Shown: positions 46,471 through 55,260, numbered from the stretch's first letter. The stretch is DNA of 64,000 bases from Sulfomarinibacter sp963733915 (GCA_963733915.1 CAVTEP010000004.1:118924-182923); one strand, 5' to 3'. Numbers and translations are program-made. The notes: generated by a model from the letters alone, not told the origin.

Positions 46471-47631
46471 ATGATCCATCGAAAATCCATCGTGAATACC
46501 TTGAAGAACGCCCTCAATCGCAGTCGCGTTGTGGTGTTGGTCGGTCCGCGGCAATGCGGCAAGACAACGCTGGCACGGCAGCTGCTCTCAGAGGATTCCG
46601 TCAATTATTTTGACCTCGAGGACCCTGCCGGCCTGGCACGGTTGGATGAGCCGATGACGGCGCTCGGCCCTCTGCGGGGCCTGGTCGTGATCGACGAGGT
46701 GCAGCGGCGACCCGACCTCTTTCCGGTGCTGCGGGTACTGGTCGACCGCAACGACAGTGAAGTACGCTTCCTGATTCTCGGCAGCGCCTCTGGTGATCTG
46801 ATGCGGCAAACCTCCGAAAGCCTGGCCGGCCGGATGGAACGCGTGACGATCGGCGGCTTTTCGATGTCAGAGCTCGGGGCGGAGGTGGAGCAGACGTTGT
46901 GGCTGCGCGGTGGTTTTCCTTTGTCCTATCTGGCGCCGACCGAAGCCGAAAGCGATGCGTGGAGGAGGAGTTTCATCCAGACCCTGCTGGAACGCGATTT
47001 TCCCCAGTGGGGGGTCCGCGTCCCGGCAGTTTCCCTCCAGCGTTTCTGGACCATGCTTGCGCACTATCACGGTCAGGCCTGGAGTGCGGCAGAACCCGCC
47101 AGAGCTCTTGGGGTGAGCGAATCCACCACCCGTCGCCACCTCGATCTGCTGACGGACGCACTCATGGTCCGCCAGCTGCAGCCCTATCACGTCAATATTC
47201 GCAAGCGGCAAGTCAAAGCCCCCAAGATCTTTGTACGCGACAGCGGTCTCCTCCATCAGCTTCTCGGAGTCGACTCGCTCAAATCACTGATGACGCACCC
47301 GAAGGTGGGAGCCTCATGGGAAGGATTCGTGATCGAGCAGGTGCTGACGGCGGTTGGTCATGATGACGCGTTTTTCTGGGGCACGCACCAGGGGGCGGAG
47401 ATCGATCTGGTGCTTCGCCGGGGCGGTGAACTCCTGGGGGTGGAGTGCAAGCGCACCGATGCGCCGCGCATGACGCCCTCTATCAGAGTTGCACTGGAGG
47501 ACCTGGAGTTGGCGAGAGTCGCCGTGTTGTACCCCGGATCGAAGCGGTATCCCATTGCCGAGAATGTGGAAGCGGTGCCCCTGCGCACGATCGGCGAGGG
47601 AGAGGAAATATTCGGCGAGAGCCCCCCATGA
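46471..47631 (+). CDS. DUF4143-type P-loop ATPase, copy B
   Basis: A 386-residue protein of the same family but low similarity to copy A: Walker A VLVGPRQCGKTTLARQ (about 22), YFDLEDPAGLARL, Walker B LVVIDEVQRRPDL, sensor LILGSASGD, LAGRMERVTIGGFSMSEL, an HTH (ALGVSESTTRRHLDLL) and the nuclease-like core GAEIDLVLRR ... LLGVECKRTD. It is divergent from copy A with 279 nt between them. Each has its own palindrome. The E-I-D ... E-x-K pattern is compatible with a PD-(D/E)xK fold, but activity is unproven. Confidence 0.88.
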   Translation: MIHRKSIVNTLKNALNRSRVVVLVGPRQCGKTTLARQLLSEDSVNYFDLEDPAGLARLDEPMTALGPLRGLVVIDEVQRRPDLFPVLRVLVDRNDSEVRFLILGSASGDLMRQTSESLAGRMERVTIGGFSMSELGAEVEQTLWLRGGFPLSYLAPTEAESDAWRRSFIQTLLERDFPQWGVRVPAVSLQRFWTMLAHYHGQAWSAAEPARALGVSESTTRRHLDLLTDALMVRQLQPYHVNIRKRQVKAPKIFVRDSGLLHQLLGVDSLKSLMTHPKVGASWEGFVIEQVLTAVGHDDAFFWGTHQGAEIDLVLRRGGELLGVECKRTDAPRMTPSIRVALEDLELARVAVLYPGSKRYPIAENVEAVPLRTIGEGEEIFGESPP

Positions 47632-48271
47632 GATTCCCGTTGCTCAGCGACGCGCCTTCAATTCCCGCACGCCTAGCCAGCCAGAATCATCCGATATCGA
47701 TTCCCGATGGCCCGGTCTGTCGAGGACGCGAAAAACCCCTCCGCGCGATTACAGTAGAGCCATGTCCAGGAAACGGAGCAAGGGAACCGGTTGGCTGACG
47801 GCAAAAACCGCGATCGCCACCGCCGCCGGCGCCCACCTCGGCGAGCCCACAAAGATCAGCGTCGGGTGGGTGAAAAAAATCGGACGATGGCACGCACCCG
47901 CCCGAAACATCTCGCGATCGCCTTCGCGGTCTGCTGCGCCGGATCGAAGACTGAATTGAGTGCCCTCGCCTCCGAATGACAAGACCCACCCCCACCCGGC
48001 AGCCGAGACGGCTGCCCCATAATCGTCCCTCGATCTCTCGACATGGTTTGTGGGGCACACCTCCCGCGTGTCATCTCGAGCGAGCGCCATCCCCCCTCTG
48101 TCATCCTGAGCGAGCGAGCCCGGCGAGCGAGTCGAAGGATCCCCCCAAGAATCAGCAGAGCCTACCCGGAGGGGATCCCTTCGGCTCGGCCCGTGGCCTC
48201 GCTCATAGCAGGCTCGTCGACTCCAGCGCCGCCGCGCGGCGCCTTCGCACCGGATGACGACTCTTGACGTC
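47632..48271. repeat. Repeat-rich region with truncated RRM-type terminator
   Basis: 47728-47745 is AAAAACCCCTCCGCG, the left half of the RRM terminator, with nothing of the RRM gene after it. 47988-48060 is the CGGCAGCCGAGACGGCTGCC ... TTGTGGGGCAC element. 48095-48215 is a TCATCCTGAGCGAG ... GGATCC element. Apart from a doubtful small frame (47762-47959) no gene is seen. Confidence 0.65.
47762..47959 (+). CDS. Doubtful small basic protein
   Basis: A 65-residue frame (MSRKRSKGTGWLTAKTAI, Lys/Arg/Ala-rich) with no ribosome binding site directly after a truncated terminator repeat. Its first 50 residues look protein-like and the last part lies in repeat sequence. I keep it only as a possibility. 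Confidence 0.22.
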   Translation: MSRKRSKGTGWLTAKTAIATAAGAHLGEPTKISVGWVKKIGRWHAPARNISRSPSRSAAPDRRLN

Positions 48272-48291
48272 ACGTACGGAATGCCGTACGT
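48272..48291. promoter_or_regulatory. Palindromic operator of yefM-yoeB
   Basis: ACGTACGG-AATG-CCGTACGT is a perfect 8-bp inverted repeat 17 nt before the antitoxin start, as expected for autoregulation by a YefM-YoeB complex. Confidence 0.7.
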
Positions 48292-48308
48292 TTGTCATGG
48301 AGGTGAGC

Positions 48309-48551
48309 ATGACGACGATCACCGTCACCGACGCTCGGGCCAGGTTGTACAAGCTCGTGGATCAGGCGCGTGACGCAAGTGAGCCCATCCTGATCACCGG
48401 CAAGCGAGGCAACGTCGTCCTCGTCTCCGAAGACGATTGGCGGGCCATCCAGGAAACGCTCCATCTGCTCTCGATTCCAGGGATGCGGGAGTCGATCAGG
48501 GAGGGTATGGCCGAATCAACTGATGAGTGCAGCGAGGAGCCGGGCTGGTGA
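48309..48551 (+). CDS. yefM: YefM/Phd-family antitoxin
   Basis: An 80-residue protein: MTTITVTDARARLYKLVDQA, EPILITGKRGNVVLVSEDDW, then LLSIPGMRESIREGM, the normal YefM layout with DNA-binding first part and toxin-binding tail. GGAGG is five bases upstream of ATG 48309; another Met lies four codons up. It overlaps the yoeB start by 4 nt. Confidence 0.92.
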   Translation: MTTITVTDARARLYKLVDQARDASEPILITGKRGNVVLVSEDDWRAIQETLHLLSIPGMRESIREGMAESTDECSEEPGW

Positions 48552-48814
48552 GCCAATGGCGGCTCGTCTTCACCAGACAGGCCCAGAAGGACGCGAAGAA
48601 GATAACCGCATCTGGTCTCCGTGACAAAACACAGGCCCTGCTCGATGTCCTTGCCGAGGATCCCTTCAAATCGCCGCCGTCCTTCGTACAGCTGGTTGGT
48701 GATCTCGCCGGAGCGTATTCGAGGCGCATCAATATCCAGCACCGGCTCGTCTATCAGGTCGTGAAGGACGAACGCACGGTCAAGGTTCTGCGGATGTGGA
48801 CCCAATACGAGTGA
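48548..48814 (+). CDS. yoeB: YoeB/Txe-family mRNA interferase toxin
   Basis: An 88-residue RelE-superfamily toxin starting at GTG (GTGA overlap with yefM). Conserved: WRLVFTRQAQKDAKKI, PFKSPPSFVQLVGDLAGAYSRRIN, HRLVYQV and the tail VKVLRMWTQYE with the catalytic His/Tyr region. It cleaves mRNA on the ribosome when released from YefM. Tail fragments of the same gene occur at 35852 and 44954. Confidence 0.93.
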   Translation: MSQWRLVFTRQAQKDAKKITASGLRDKTQALLDVLAEDPFKSPPSFVQLVGDLAGAYSRRINIQHRLVYQVVKDERTVKVLRMWTQYE

Positions 48815-49119
48815 CCGGCCGCCTTCGCCAGGAAATCCCCGACGGGCCCTACGAACTCTCGGACTGAAATCGCTTCCCAAACCTGTGAAACAGATCGTCG
48901 ACATCGTCTGCCGACATTTCTGACCCAATAGTCGACAAAAAGAGAAAACATCGACGCGTCTCTCCGATATGTCGATCCCATCGACACGCCGGATCGCGCC
49001 GCCTGACGAACCACCATTGGGACGCTTGGTATTCGCCCCGAAGGCTCCTCACCGCGAATTCCTGAGTTGAGAAACGGTTCTTTACTACTGCCGGCCAATA
49101 AGAAAGAATTCTTGCCAAT
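48815..49119. other. Intergenic region without recognised gene
   Basis: About 300 nt. It has several GTCGAC/CATCGAC words (48897-48990) and no convincing reading frame or known repeat. Confidence 0.3.
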
Positions 49120-49262
49120 GGTGTAAAAGAGGAGTAAATTAGCCAAAATGATCCTGCAACGAAAGCCGCCGCCATTGACGAAGAGCCTGTTGGCGACTCT
49201 ATTTATTGCGTACCACCCCCGTTGCTGCGGTGCGGGGCGCGAAACCGCCGAAAGGCGGTTTC
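49120..49262 (+). other. Conserved leader module, copy 1 (direct repeats, short frame, covarying hairpin)
   Basis: GGTGTAAAAGAGGAGTAAATTA (49120-49141) contains imperfect direct repeats. ATG 49148 follows, and exactly 93 nt later starts the perfect hairpin GAAACCGCC-GAAA-GGCGGTTTC (49241-49262), preceded by GCTGCGGTGCGGGGCGC. The module recurs at 59174 with the same spacing; the hairpin there has swapped base pairs. It stands upstream of a DUF4143 ATPase here and of abiEi there. Confidence 0.6.
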
Positions 49263-49378
49263 TGCATTTGTACCGCCGATCTTTCTATAATCTCAACAGC
49301 TTTTGCCACCGCACTCTTCCTGAACTTTATTTGCTCATAGGCAAAAAAAGTTGCAACATTTTTTGCTTTCGCGCATAA
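49148..49378 (+). CDS. Short leader reading frame upstream of DUF4143 copy C
   Basis: A 76-residue frame whose first 46 residues share with the 59202 frame the pattern RK-P-LTK--LA--F--YHPR-CGAGRET-E-RFLHL-R. It ends at TAA one base before the ATG of the ATPase gene, so coupled translation is possible. No family is recognised. It may instead be a structured RNA that happens to be open. Confidence 0.4.
   Translation: MILQRKPPPLTKSLLATLFIAYHPRCCGAGRETAERRFLHLYRRSFYNLNSFCHRTLPELYLLIGKKSCNIFCFRA
49341..49366. promoter_or_regulatory. Palindrome upstream of DUF4143 copy C
   Basis: GCAAAAAA (49341) and TTTTTTGC (to 49366) flank the inner palindrome GTTGCAAC; 24 of 26 bases are symmetric. The gene starts 13 nt downstream, as for copy B. 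Confidence 0.65.
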
Positions 49379-49379
49379 T

Positions 49380-50564
49380 ATGCCAATGTCGGAACCACGT
49401 TACCTCGAGCCCGCGATGGAATCGGATCTGAAACAGAAGATGGTTTTCATGGCCGGCCCCCGTCAGGTCGGGAAGACGACCCTCGCCAAGCGATTCCTCG
49501 CGCGCTGGCCGGTTGGCCTCTACCTGAACTGGGACAACCGTGACCACAGGTTGGAGCTTCGCGAGCCCCGGTGGCCCACCGAACCCGCGCTTGTCGTCCT
49601 TGACGAGATCCATAAATGGCGGGGCTGGAAGCGGTGGATCAAGGGCGAGTACGACGAGCACGGGGACCGTATTCACTTCCTGGTCACCGGAAGCGCGCGA
49701 ATGGATGTCTACCGTCGCGGTGGAGACTCGTTGCAGGGCCGGTATCACCACTACCGCCTTCATCCGTTCACGCTGGCGGAGATCGAGCACAAGAAACCGA
49801 ATCCGAGCACACTCGAACCGGGGCGGGAGATCCCGCTGAATCGTTCACGGGCCGGCGGCGAGATCGAGGCGATGATGCAATTCGGGGGCTTCCCCGAGCC
49901 TTTCCTCGCGCAGAGCCCGAGGACCCACCGGCGGTGGCTCAAGGAGCGTTTCGATCGGTTCATCCGCGAGGACGTCCGCGACCTCGGGTCTGTGAGAGAT
50001 CTCTCGCAGATTCAGCTCCTGGCGGACCTCCTCCCCGATCGGGTGGGGTCGCCGCTGTCGCTCAATTCGCTCCGCGAGGATTTGGAAGTCAGCCACAGGT
50101 CAATCACCCATTGGATGGAGATTCTGGAGCGCCTGTACTTCGCGTTTCGGATCGCGCCGTTCAGATCGAGGGCGGTGCGGTCGCTCAAACAAATGCCGAA
50201 AGCCTACCTGTGGGATTGGAGCGCGATTGCGGACAAGGGGGCGCGTTTCGAAAACCTGGTTGCCCTTCACCTCCTCAAGCTCTGCCACTACCTCGAGGAT
50301 GCCGAGGGCCACCGGGTCGCACTCCACTACCTGAGGGATCGCGCCGGGCACGAGGTGGACTTCCTGGTAACGGCGGATCGCAAACCGTGGTTCGCCGTCG
50401 AGGCGAAGCTGCGTGCCGATCGGGCGGATTCCTCGCTGCGGTACTTCCGCGATCGGCTCAAGATTCCATGGTCCTACCAGGTGAGCCTCGAGGGCGAACG
50501 CGATGTTCTGGACGACGGTATCCGTTGTCTGCCTGCGGCGAAATTCCTGGCTGCACTCGTGTGA
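49380..50564 (+). CDS. DUF4143-type P-loop ATPase, copy C
   Basis: A 394-residue protein: Walker A VFMAGPRQVGKTTLAKR (about 23), NWDNRDHR, Walker B LVVLDEIHKWRGWK, sensor FLVTGSARMD, DVYRRGGDSLQGRYHHYRL, an HTH (SLREDLEVSHRSITHWMEIL) and the nuclease-like core GHEVDFLVT ... FAVEAKLR. It belongs to the branch with LDEIHK, different from copies A and B. It follows the conserved leader module and a palindrome. Confidence 0.88.
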   Translation: MPMSEPRYLEPAMESDLKQKMVFMAGPRQVGKTTLAKRFLARWPVGLYLNWDNRDHRLELREPRWPTEPALVVLDEIHKWRGWKRWIKGEYDEHGDRIHFLVTGSARMDVYRRGGDSLQGRYHHYRLHPFTLAEIEHKKPNPSTLEPGREIPLNRSRAGGEIEAMMQFGGFPEPFLAQSPRTHRRWLKERFDRFIREDVRDLGSVRDLSQIQLLADLLPDRVGSPLSLNSLREDLEVSHRSITHWMEILERLYFAFRIAPFRSRAVRSLKQMPKAYLWDWSAIADKGARFENLVALHLLKLCHYLEDAEGHRVALHYLRDRAGHEVDFLVTADRKPWFAVEAKLRADRADSSLRYFRDRLKIPWSYQVSLEGERDVLDDGIRCLPAAKFLAALV

Positions 50565-50650
50565 TCCTCAGCCCCCTCCGCGGCCTCGAGGCCATCCAGC
50601 AACGCCGGCTCGACCAGCTCGAACTCCGCGATTCGCAGTCGGCAGCAGAC

Positions 50651-50672
50651 ACCCGGTGAGATAAGCGGGCTA
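50651..50672. mobile_element. MITE-like right end
   Basis: CCCGGTGAGATAAGCGGGCTA is the right terminal repeat of the element at 34483. The 30 bp before it (GCGATTCGCAGTCGG) also match. The rest of the element is missing. Confidence 0.6.
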
Positions 50673-50830
50673 ACACTTTCTGGGGCAGGCGGCCTGTCAC
50701 GGCGTAGCCCGGGCGAAGCCGGATCCCGCCTGCCGGGGGTTGGTGGCCCCCAAGCCCACCCCCGCAGCACCCAAGACCACGGGGCTGTCGGGGCAACTGG
50801 TTTGCCTGCTTGAACCCCGTGCAGACGCCT

Positions 50831-52006
50831 TCACCCAGCGTCGTCCTCCGTCCCCTCGCGGAGTAGATCGAGGTACCCGGCATAGCCGAATACGCGGTCC
50901 CGTCGTCGACCGGTGGTTTCCTCGAGCACGCCGGCGCTCACCAGCGCAGCGGCCGCCTTGGACGCGGTCGGCTTGGTCGTCCCCAGCAGCTTCGTGACGC
51001 CCGCCAGGGTCACCATCGGGTGACGCGGCAGCTCTTCGAAAAGACGGGCGGCAGAGACCGTGGTCGCCGGATGGGCGAGCACGGTGGAGCGATCCCGGCT
51101 CACCAGGGCGTACAGCTCGCGCACCGTCGCCGTGGTCTCGTCCGCGGTCACGCGAACGCCGTCGAGGAAGAACGCTACCCAAGCCTCCCAGTCTCCATCG
51201 GTACGGATTGCGCCCAGCCGGCGGTAGTACTCCTCGCGGTGGCGCTTGAAATACAGGCTGAGGTACAGCAGCGGCTCCCCCAGGAGGCCCCAGTGCTCGA
51301 GCAGGAGTGTGATCAACAACCTGCCCACCCTCCCGTTTCCGTCGAGATACGGGTGGATGGTCTCGAACTGCGCATGCAACAGCGCGCACCTCACCAGCGG
51401 GTGGGAGGAATCGTCGCCGTGGATCGCGCGCTCGAGCTGGCTTAGCACCTCGGGTAGGGCGTGGGGAGGTGGCGGCACGAACACGGCATTCCCGGGCCGC
51501 GTGCCGCCGATCCAGTTCTGGCTGCGGCGCACCTCTCCCGGCCGTGCGCCTCGCCCGGGCCGCCCGGCCATCAGCCTTCGGTGAGTGAGGTTGAGCAGGC
51601 GGACGCTGATCGGCAGGCCCTTCGGGCGCTGCAGCTCGGTCCTTGCAAACGAAAGCGCCGCCAGGTAGTTGCACACCTCGTCGACATCAGAATCGGCCGG
51701 CACCTCGTCGAGGTTGGTCGCCTCGAAAGTGAAGAGATCGACTAGGGTCGCCTGGGTGCCCTCGATCTGGGACGACAGCACCGCCTCCTTTCGCACGAAG
51801 GCGTAGACCAGCCAGTCGATGGACGGCACCATCTCTCCCGCCACCGCCAACCGCGCCAGTGCGGCTTCCGCTGCACCCAGCGACTCCGTCATCGGCGGGT
51901 CCATCTGCAGCGCCGGCCTCTTCGGCGGCAGAGGGTAGGGGATAAACGCCCGCACCTCTTCGCCCGCGACCGTTGTCTTCTCGTATGAGCCGGTGGTCCT
52001 CTTCAT
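50831..52006 (-). CDS. Fic-family protein with N-terminal inhibitory motif and C-terminal HTH
   Basis: A 391-residue Fic/DOC protein, probably an AMP-transferase acting on protein hydroxyl groups. The inhibitory helix motif is LSSQIEGT (about residue 80), the Fic motif HAQFETIHPYLDGNGRVGR (about 195-215) is complete, and the flap region FVPPPPHALP precedes it. The C-terminal 90 residues look like a winged HTH (PMVTLAGVTKLLGTTKPTASKAA). ATG 52006 has GGGGAGAGG upstream. It stands alone; CTTTAC/GTAAAG words upstream (about 52031-52060) may be an operator. Confidence 0.92.
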   Translation of the reverse strand: MKRTTGSYEKTTVAGEEVRAFIPYPLPPKRPALQMDPPMTESLGAAEAALARLAVAGEMVPSIDWLVYAFVRKEAVLSSQIEGTQATLVDLFTFEATNLDEVPADSDVDEVCNYLAALSFARTELQRPKGLPISVRLLNLTHRRLMAGRPGRGARPGEVRRSQNWIGGTRPGNAVFVPPPPHALPEVLSQLERAIHGDDSSHPLVRCALLHAQFETIHPYLDGNGRVGRLLITLLLEHWGLLGEPLLYLSLYFKRHREEYYRRLGAIRTDGDWEAWVAFFLDGVRVTADETTATVRELYALVSRDRSTVLAHPATTVSAARLFEELPRHPMVTLAGVTKLLGTTKPTASKAAAALVSAGVLEETTGRRRDRVFGYAGYLDLLREGTEDDAG

Positions 52007-52119
52007 GGCCTCTCCCCTTAAGAAACTATTCTTTACCAAATTTGATGGAAAGTAAAGAGACGTTTACTATCATGAGCCTTGATCAGATGCCGGCAAGGGG
52101 AGCTAAGGTTCTTGAGTTC

Positions 52120-52300
52120 AGGCCCAAAAGCCGCTGGCGGCGAGTTGAGGGGATCCTTCGGCTCGGTCGCTCCGCTCCCTCGCTCCCAATGACAATACGG
52201 CCCACCCACCCGGCAGCCGGGACGGCTGCCCCACAAGAGTCCATGGTATTCCGAGACCATTTGTGGGGCACGCGTCTCGCGTGCCGGGTGGGTGGTTTGG
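52120..52300. repeat. Palindromic repeat elements
   Basis: 52130-52195 is a shortened GGATCCTTCGGCTCGG ... element. 52203-52292 is the CGGCAGCCGGGACGGCTGCC ... TTGTGGGGCACGCGTCTCGC element with both halves. Confidence 0.65.
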
Positions 52301-52413
52301 TCAGTTGATGTGTCGTCGCCCGATTCGGCGTAACGGCGCTCAGGATGACAGCGCGCACCTGTCCCGTGGTCCTCGGCTCACTCGGGAGAGCACGTTCGCC
52401 GGGAGGGCGGGTG

Positions 52414-52621
52414 GGGAACTCAAAACTCAAAACTGCCTGAATGATGGGGTGGTGGGAACTCAAAACTCAAAACTCAAAACTCAAAACTCAAAACTGCCTG
52501 AATGGTGGGGTGGGCGGGAACTCAAAACTTAGAACTCAAAACTCAAAACTCAAAACTGCCTGAATGGTGGGGTGGGCGGGAACTCAAAACTCAAAACTCA
52601 AAACTCAAAACTCAACACTCA
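52414..52621. repeat. Tandem composite repeat: AACTCAA heptamers plus TGCCTGAATGGTGGGGTGGG
   Basis: Four units of about 45-62 bp. Each is a run of AACTCAAA heptamers followed by CTGCCTGAATGRTGGGGTGG. The number of heptamers differs from unit to unit (2 to 5). No coding sense. Confidence 0.85.
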
Positions 52622-52669
52622 TACGACGGCCTCACTCCTCAATCCGAATTCCTCAGTTCACTCCTCCCC

Positions 52670-54896
52670 CTACCTCAAATTCCGCTCCCAGAACTCCAGC
52701 ATGGTGGTGTACAGGTGCTTCTGGGCCGGGTCATCTTCGATGCCGTGCTTGCGCATCGGGTAGACCATCATGTCCAGGGTGATGCCCGCTTCGATCAGCT
52801 CGTTGACGAATCGCCAGGAGTTTTGCGGGTGGACGTTGTCGTCGTAGGTGCCGTACACCAGCAGCAGCCGTCCGCTCAGGTTCTTTGCCCGCTCGGCGTG
52901 TGAGGTCTTCTCGTACCCCTCGGGGTTGGCCTGCGGGGTCTTCATCATGGCCTCGGCCCACTTGGTGTCGTAGTAGCGCCAGTCGCTGACCGGGGCCACG
53001 GCGATCCCGGCGCGGAACTCCTCGGACCCGGTCAACGCCAGCAGCGTGTACGAGCCGCCGCCGCTCCAGCCCCAGATGCCGACCCGGTCCGGGTCGACAA
53101 AGCTCTGGCCCTTGAGCCACCTCACCGCATCGAGCAGATCATCGAGCTCCGTCGAGCCGTACGCCTCGCCGACGATGCGATTCTCCAGCGTCTTGCTGAT
53201 GGCCGTCGCACTGCGGTTGTCGACGCAAAGAACGATGAACCCCTGGTTCGCCAGCACCTGCTCGTAGAGACCACGAGCGTTACCGCTCCAGGCGTCAGCC
53301 ACCTCCGGCGCCGAGGGGCCGCCGTAGACGTAGACGACCACGGGATAGCGCGTGCTTGGATCGAAATTCCTGGGCCTGAGCATCATCGCCGGCATGGCAA
53401 AGCCGTCGTTCGTCGCGATGGTGAACAGCTCCCGGGGCAGCAGATCGAATGGCTCGAGGCGCTCGGGGCGCTGGGGTGAGACAACAACCGCCTCGCCACC
53501 CTCCGGACGGCGCAGCGTCAACGACGGCATCTCATCGATCGCCGACCACGAGTCGAGGTAGAACGCCCCATCGTCGCGGAACAGGATGCGGTGGGTGCCG
53601 TCCTCGCCGGTCAGCCGCTCCATCCCCGAGCCGTCCAGGTGGACGCGGTACAGGTGCTTCTCGATGGAGGATTTTTCGAGCGCGGTGAAGTAGACCCAGT
53701 CGTTCTCCTCGTCGATGTGGGCGACGGCCTGGCGCAGCCAGAAGACGCCGCCCGATCCGCGCAGCGCCCACTCGCCGCGCGTCACCTGGCCGACGAGCGT
53801 GCCGTCGTTCTCGTAGAGATAGAGGTGCGCGTACCCATCCCGCTCCGACGCCCACAGGAACCGATCGCTGTGCTTCAGGAAGTACAGGTCGTCGTGGAGA
53901 TTGACCCACCCGGGGTCGGTCTCACGGAGGATGTGCTGCACCGTGCCGGTGGCGGCATCGGCCAGGAAGAGATCGAGCGTCGTCTGCGGCCGGTCGAGGG
54001 TCTGCACGGCCAGCCGCTTGCTGTCGGGAAGCCAGTTCACCCGCACCAGGTACTCGTAGGGGTAGACCCCGAGATCGACCCAGGTGGTCTCCCCACCATC
54101 GGCGCCGATCACGCCGGCGCGGACGCGGGGGTTGGCCTCACCGGCCTTCGGATAGCGCTGCTCGATGACGCGCGGCAGGTTCGGCTCCACGTCGACGAAG
54201 TGCATCACGCCGACCACCGACTCGTCGGTCTGCAGGTAGGCGAGGGACCGCGAGTCGGGCGCCCACCAGTAGCCGCTGTCGTTGCGCCCGAACACCTCCT
54301 CCCAGTACACCCAGGAGACCGTGCCGTTGAGCAGCGTGTCGGAGCCGTCGCTGGTCAGCCGCTTCGCGGTGCGCTCCTCGACGTCCCACACCCAGAGGTC
54401 GTTGTCGCGAACAAAGGCGAGCTTCTTCCCGTCGGGGGAAAACCGTGCCGACTTCTCGTCGGCGTCGGTGACGGCGACCGGCACGAACGTCGACGAGCGC
54501 AGGTCGAGGAGCACGACGTCGCCCTCGTGCTCGTAGACCGCCCAACGGCCGGTCGTGTCGAACGAATCCGGCCAGCCGATCTCCTCGATCGCCTCCTCCG
54601 GCTCGAGCACCTGGTTGAGGCTGGCCAGCGCCGTGGCCGCGTCGACCACCACCTTGCGCTCGCCGGTGACGGGGTCGAAGGACTCGAGGGTCCGCTCAGC
54701 CTTCGGCGGGTAGGTGTCGTAGAGCATGGCGATGCCCGTATCGAGCCAGGCATGCGAGGGCACCGAGGCCGCCGTCTTGCCCTCGTCGCTGAAGATCCAG
54801 TCGATGGTCAGCTTCTCGTCCGCGGCCAGGGCCGGCGAGACGAGGGCGAATGCCAGAACGAGTGAGCAAGCCGAGACGAACGAGCCCGAACCGCAT
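52670..54896 (-). CDS. S9B dipeptidyl peptidase IV-like serine peptidase (frameshift in signal peptide)
   Basis: About 740 residues. An ATG at 54896 with GGAGG eight bases upstream starts a signal (MRFGLVRLGLL). The frame is then lost near 54868 and recovered as LVLAFALVSPALAADEKLTIDW, so one base is in excess there. The beta-propeller (about 60-480) includes GYWWAPDSRSLAYLQTDE. The hydrolase domain shows the nucleophile GWSGGGSY, Asp in GTYDDNVHPQNS and His in RKHGI. It is predicted periplasmic, releasing X-Pro or similar dipeptides. From the internal Met at 54763 the frame is fully open. Confidence 0.9.
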
Positions 54897-54909
54897 TTCG
54901 ATCACCTCC

Positions 54910-55145
54910 GGAGAACGGTCGGGGTATTGTACGCGGCGCGATGAGTACTGCGCATACCCGGGCACCACCTACACAGTTGTCGAATTGTGCCGATCACTCG
55001 ACACCCGTGGTTCGCCCGAGAGTGCCGGTGGCAGCTCGATGGGCGAACCAACAACCGTGTCATCGTAAACGTGGTACCCAGCCTCCGTCGGAAGGATCTC
55101 AGGGGCGGGGCAGCGGCACAATCTCGGCAAAAACTGTTCAAACAC
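54910..55145. other. Intergenic region upstream of the riboswitch promoter
   Basis: About 235 nt between the divergent peptidase gene and the riboswitch unit. No gene or known repeat is seen. Confidence 0.3.
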
Positions 55146-55174
55146 TTGACAATCGCGATTCAATCGAGTATATT
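55146..55174 (+). promoter_or_regulatory. Strong sigma70-type promoter
   Basis: A consensus -35 TTGACA (55146-55151) and a -10 TATATT (55169-55174) are 17 nt apart. Transcription would begin near 55181, just before the riboswitch. Confidence 0.75.
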
Positions 55175-55186
55175 AATAAGTCCAAC

Positions 55187-55260
55187 GGCGCCGATTTACT
55201 TCGCAACTTGCGGGCGCCATAAACAAATGCCGCTAAAGCGCGAACGGCCAGGAGGACAGC
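55187..55260 (+). ncRNA. SAM-II (SAM-alpha) riboswitch-like element
   Basis: GGCGCC-GATTTA-CTTCGC-AACTTGCG-GGCGCC, then ATAAACAAATGCC-GCTAAA-GCGCGAA. The order P1 stem, GAUUUA, loop, UUGC, P1, AUAAA, GCUAAA matches SAM-II riboswitches. CTTCGC in the loop can pair with GCGAA after GCTAAA, the expected H-type pseudoknot. GGAGG lies at 55251. SAM-II elements normally control methionine or SAM genes; no such gene is seen downstream. This is pattern recall, not a model search. Confidence 0.65.

Noticed and set aside
49241..49262. Leader hairpin as an ordinary terminator
   Set aside because: There is no T-run after the stem (it is followed by TGCATTTG), and the surrounding 140 nt are conserved as well in the second copy. 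Not fully excluded.
52414..52621. Possible CRISPR array
   Set aside because: Units are built from 7-bp words of varying number, the parts between repeats are not unique spacers, and no cas gene is near.
53591..54865. Plus-strand frame opposite the DPP-IV-like gene
   Set aside because: Antisense shadow; the minus strand carries the propeller and hydrolase motifs with the Ser, Asp and His residues.
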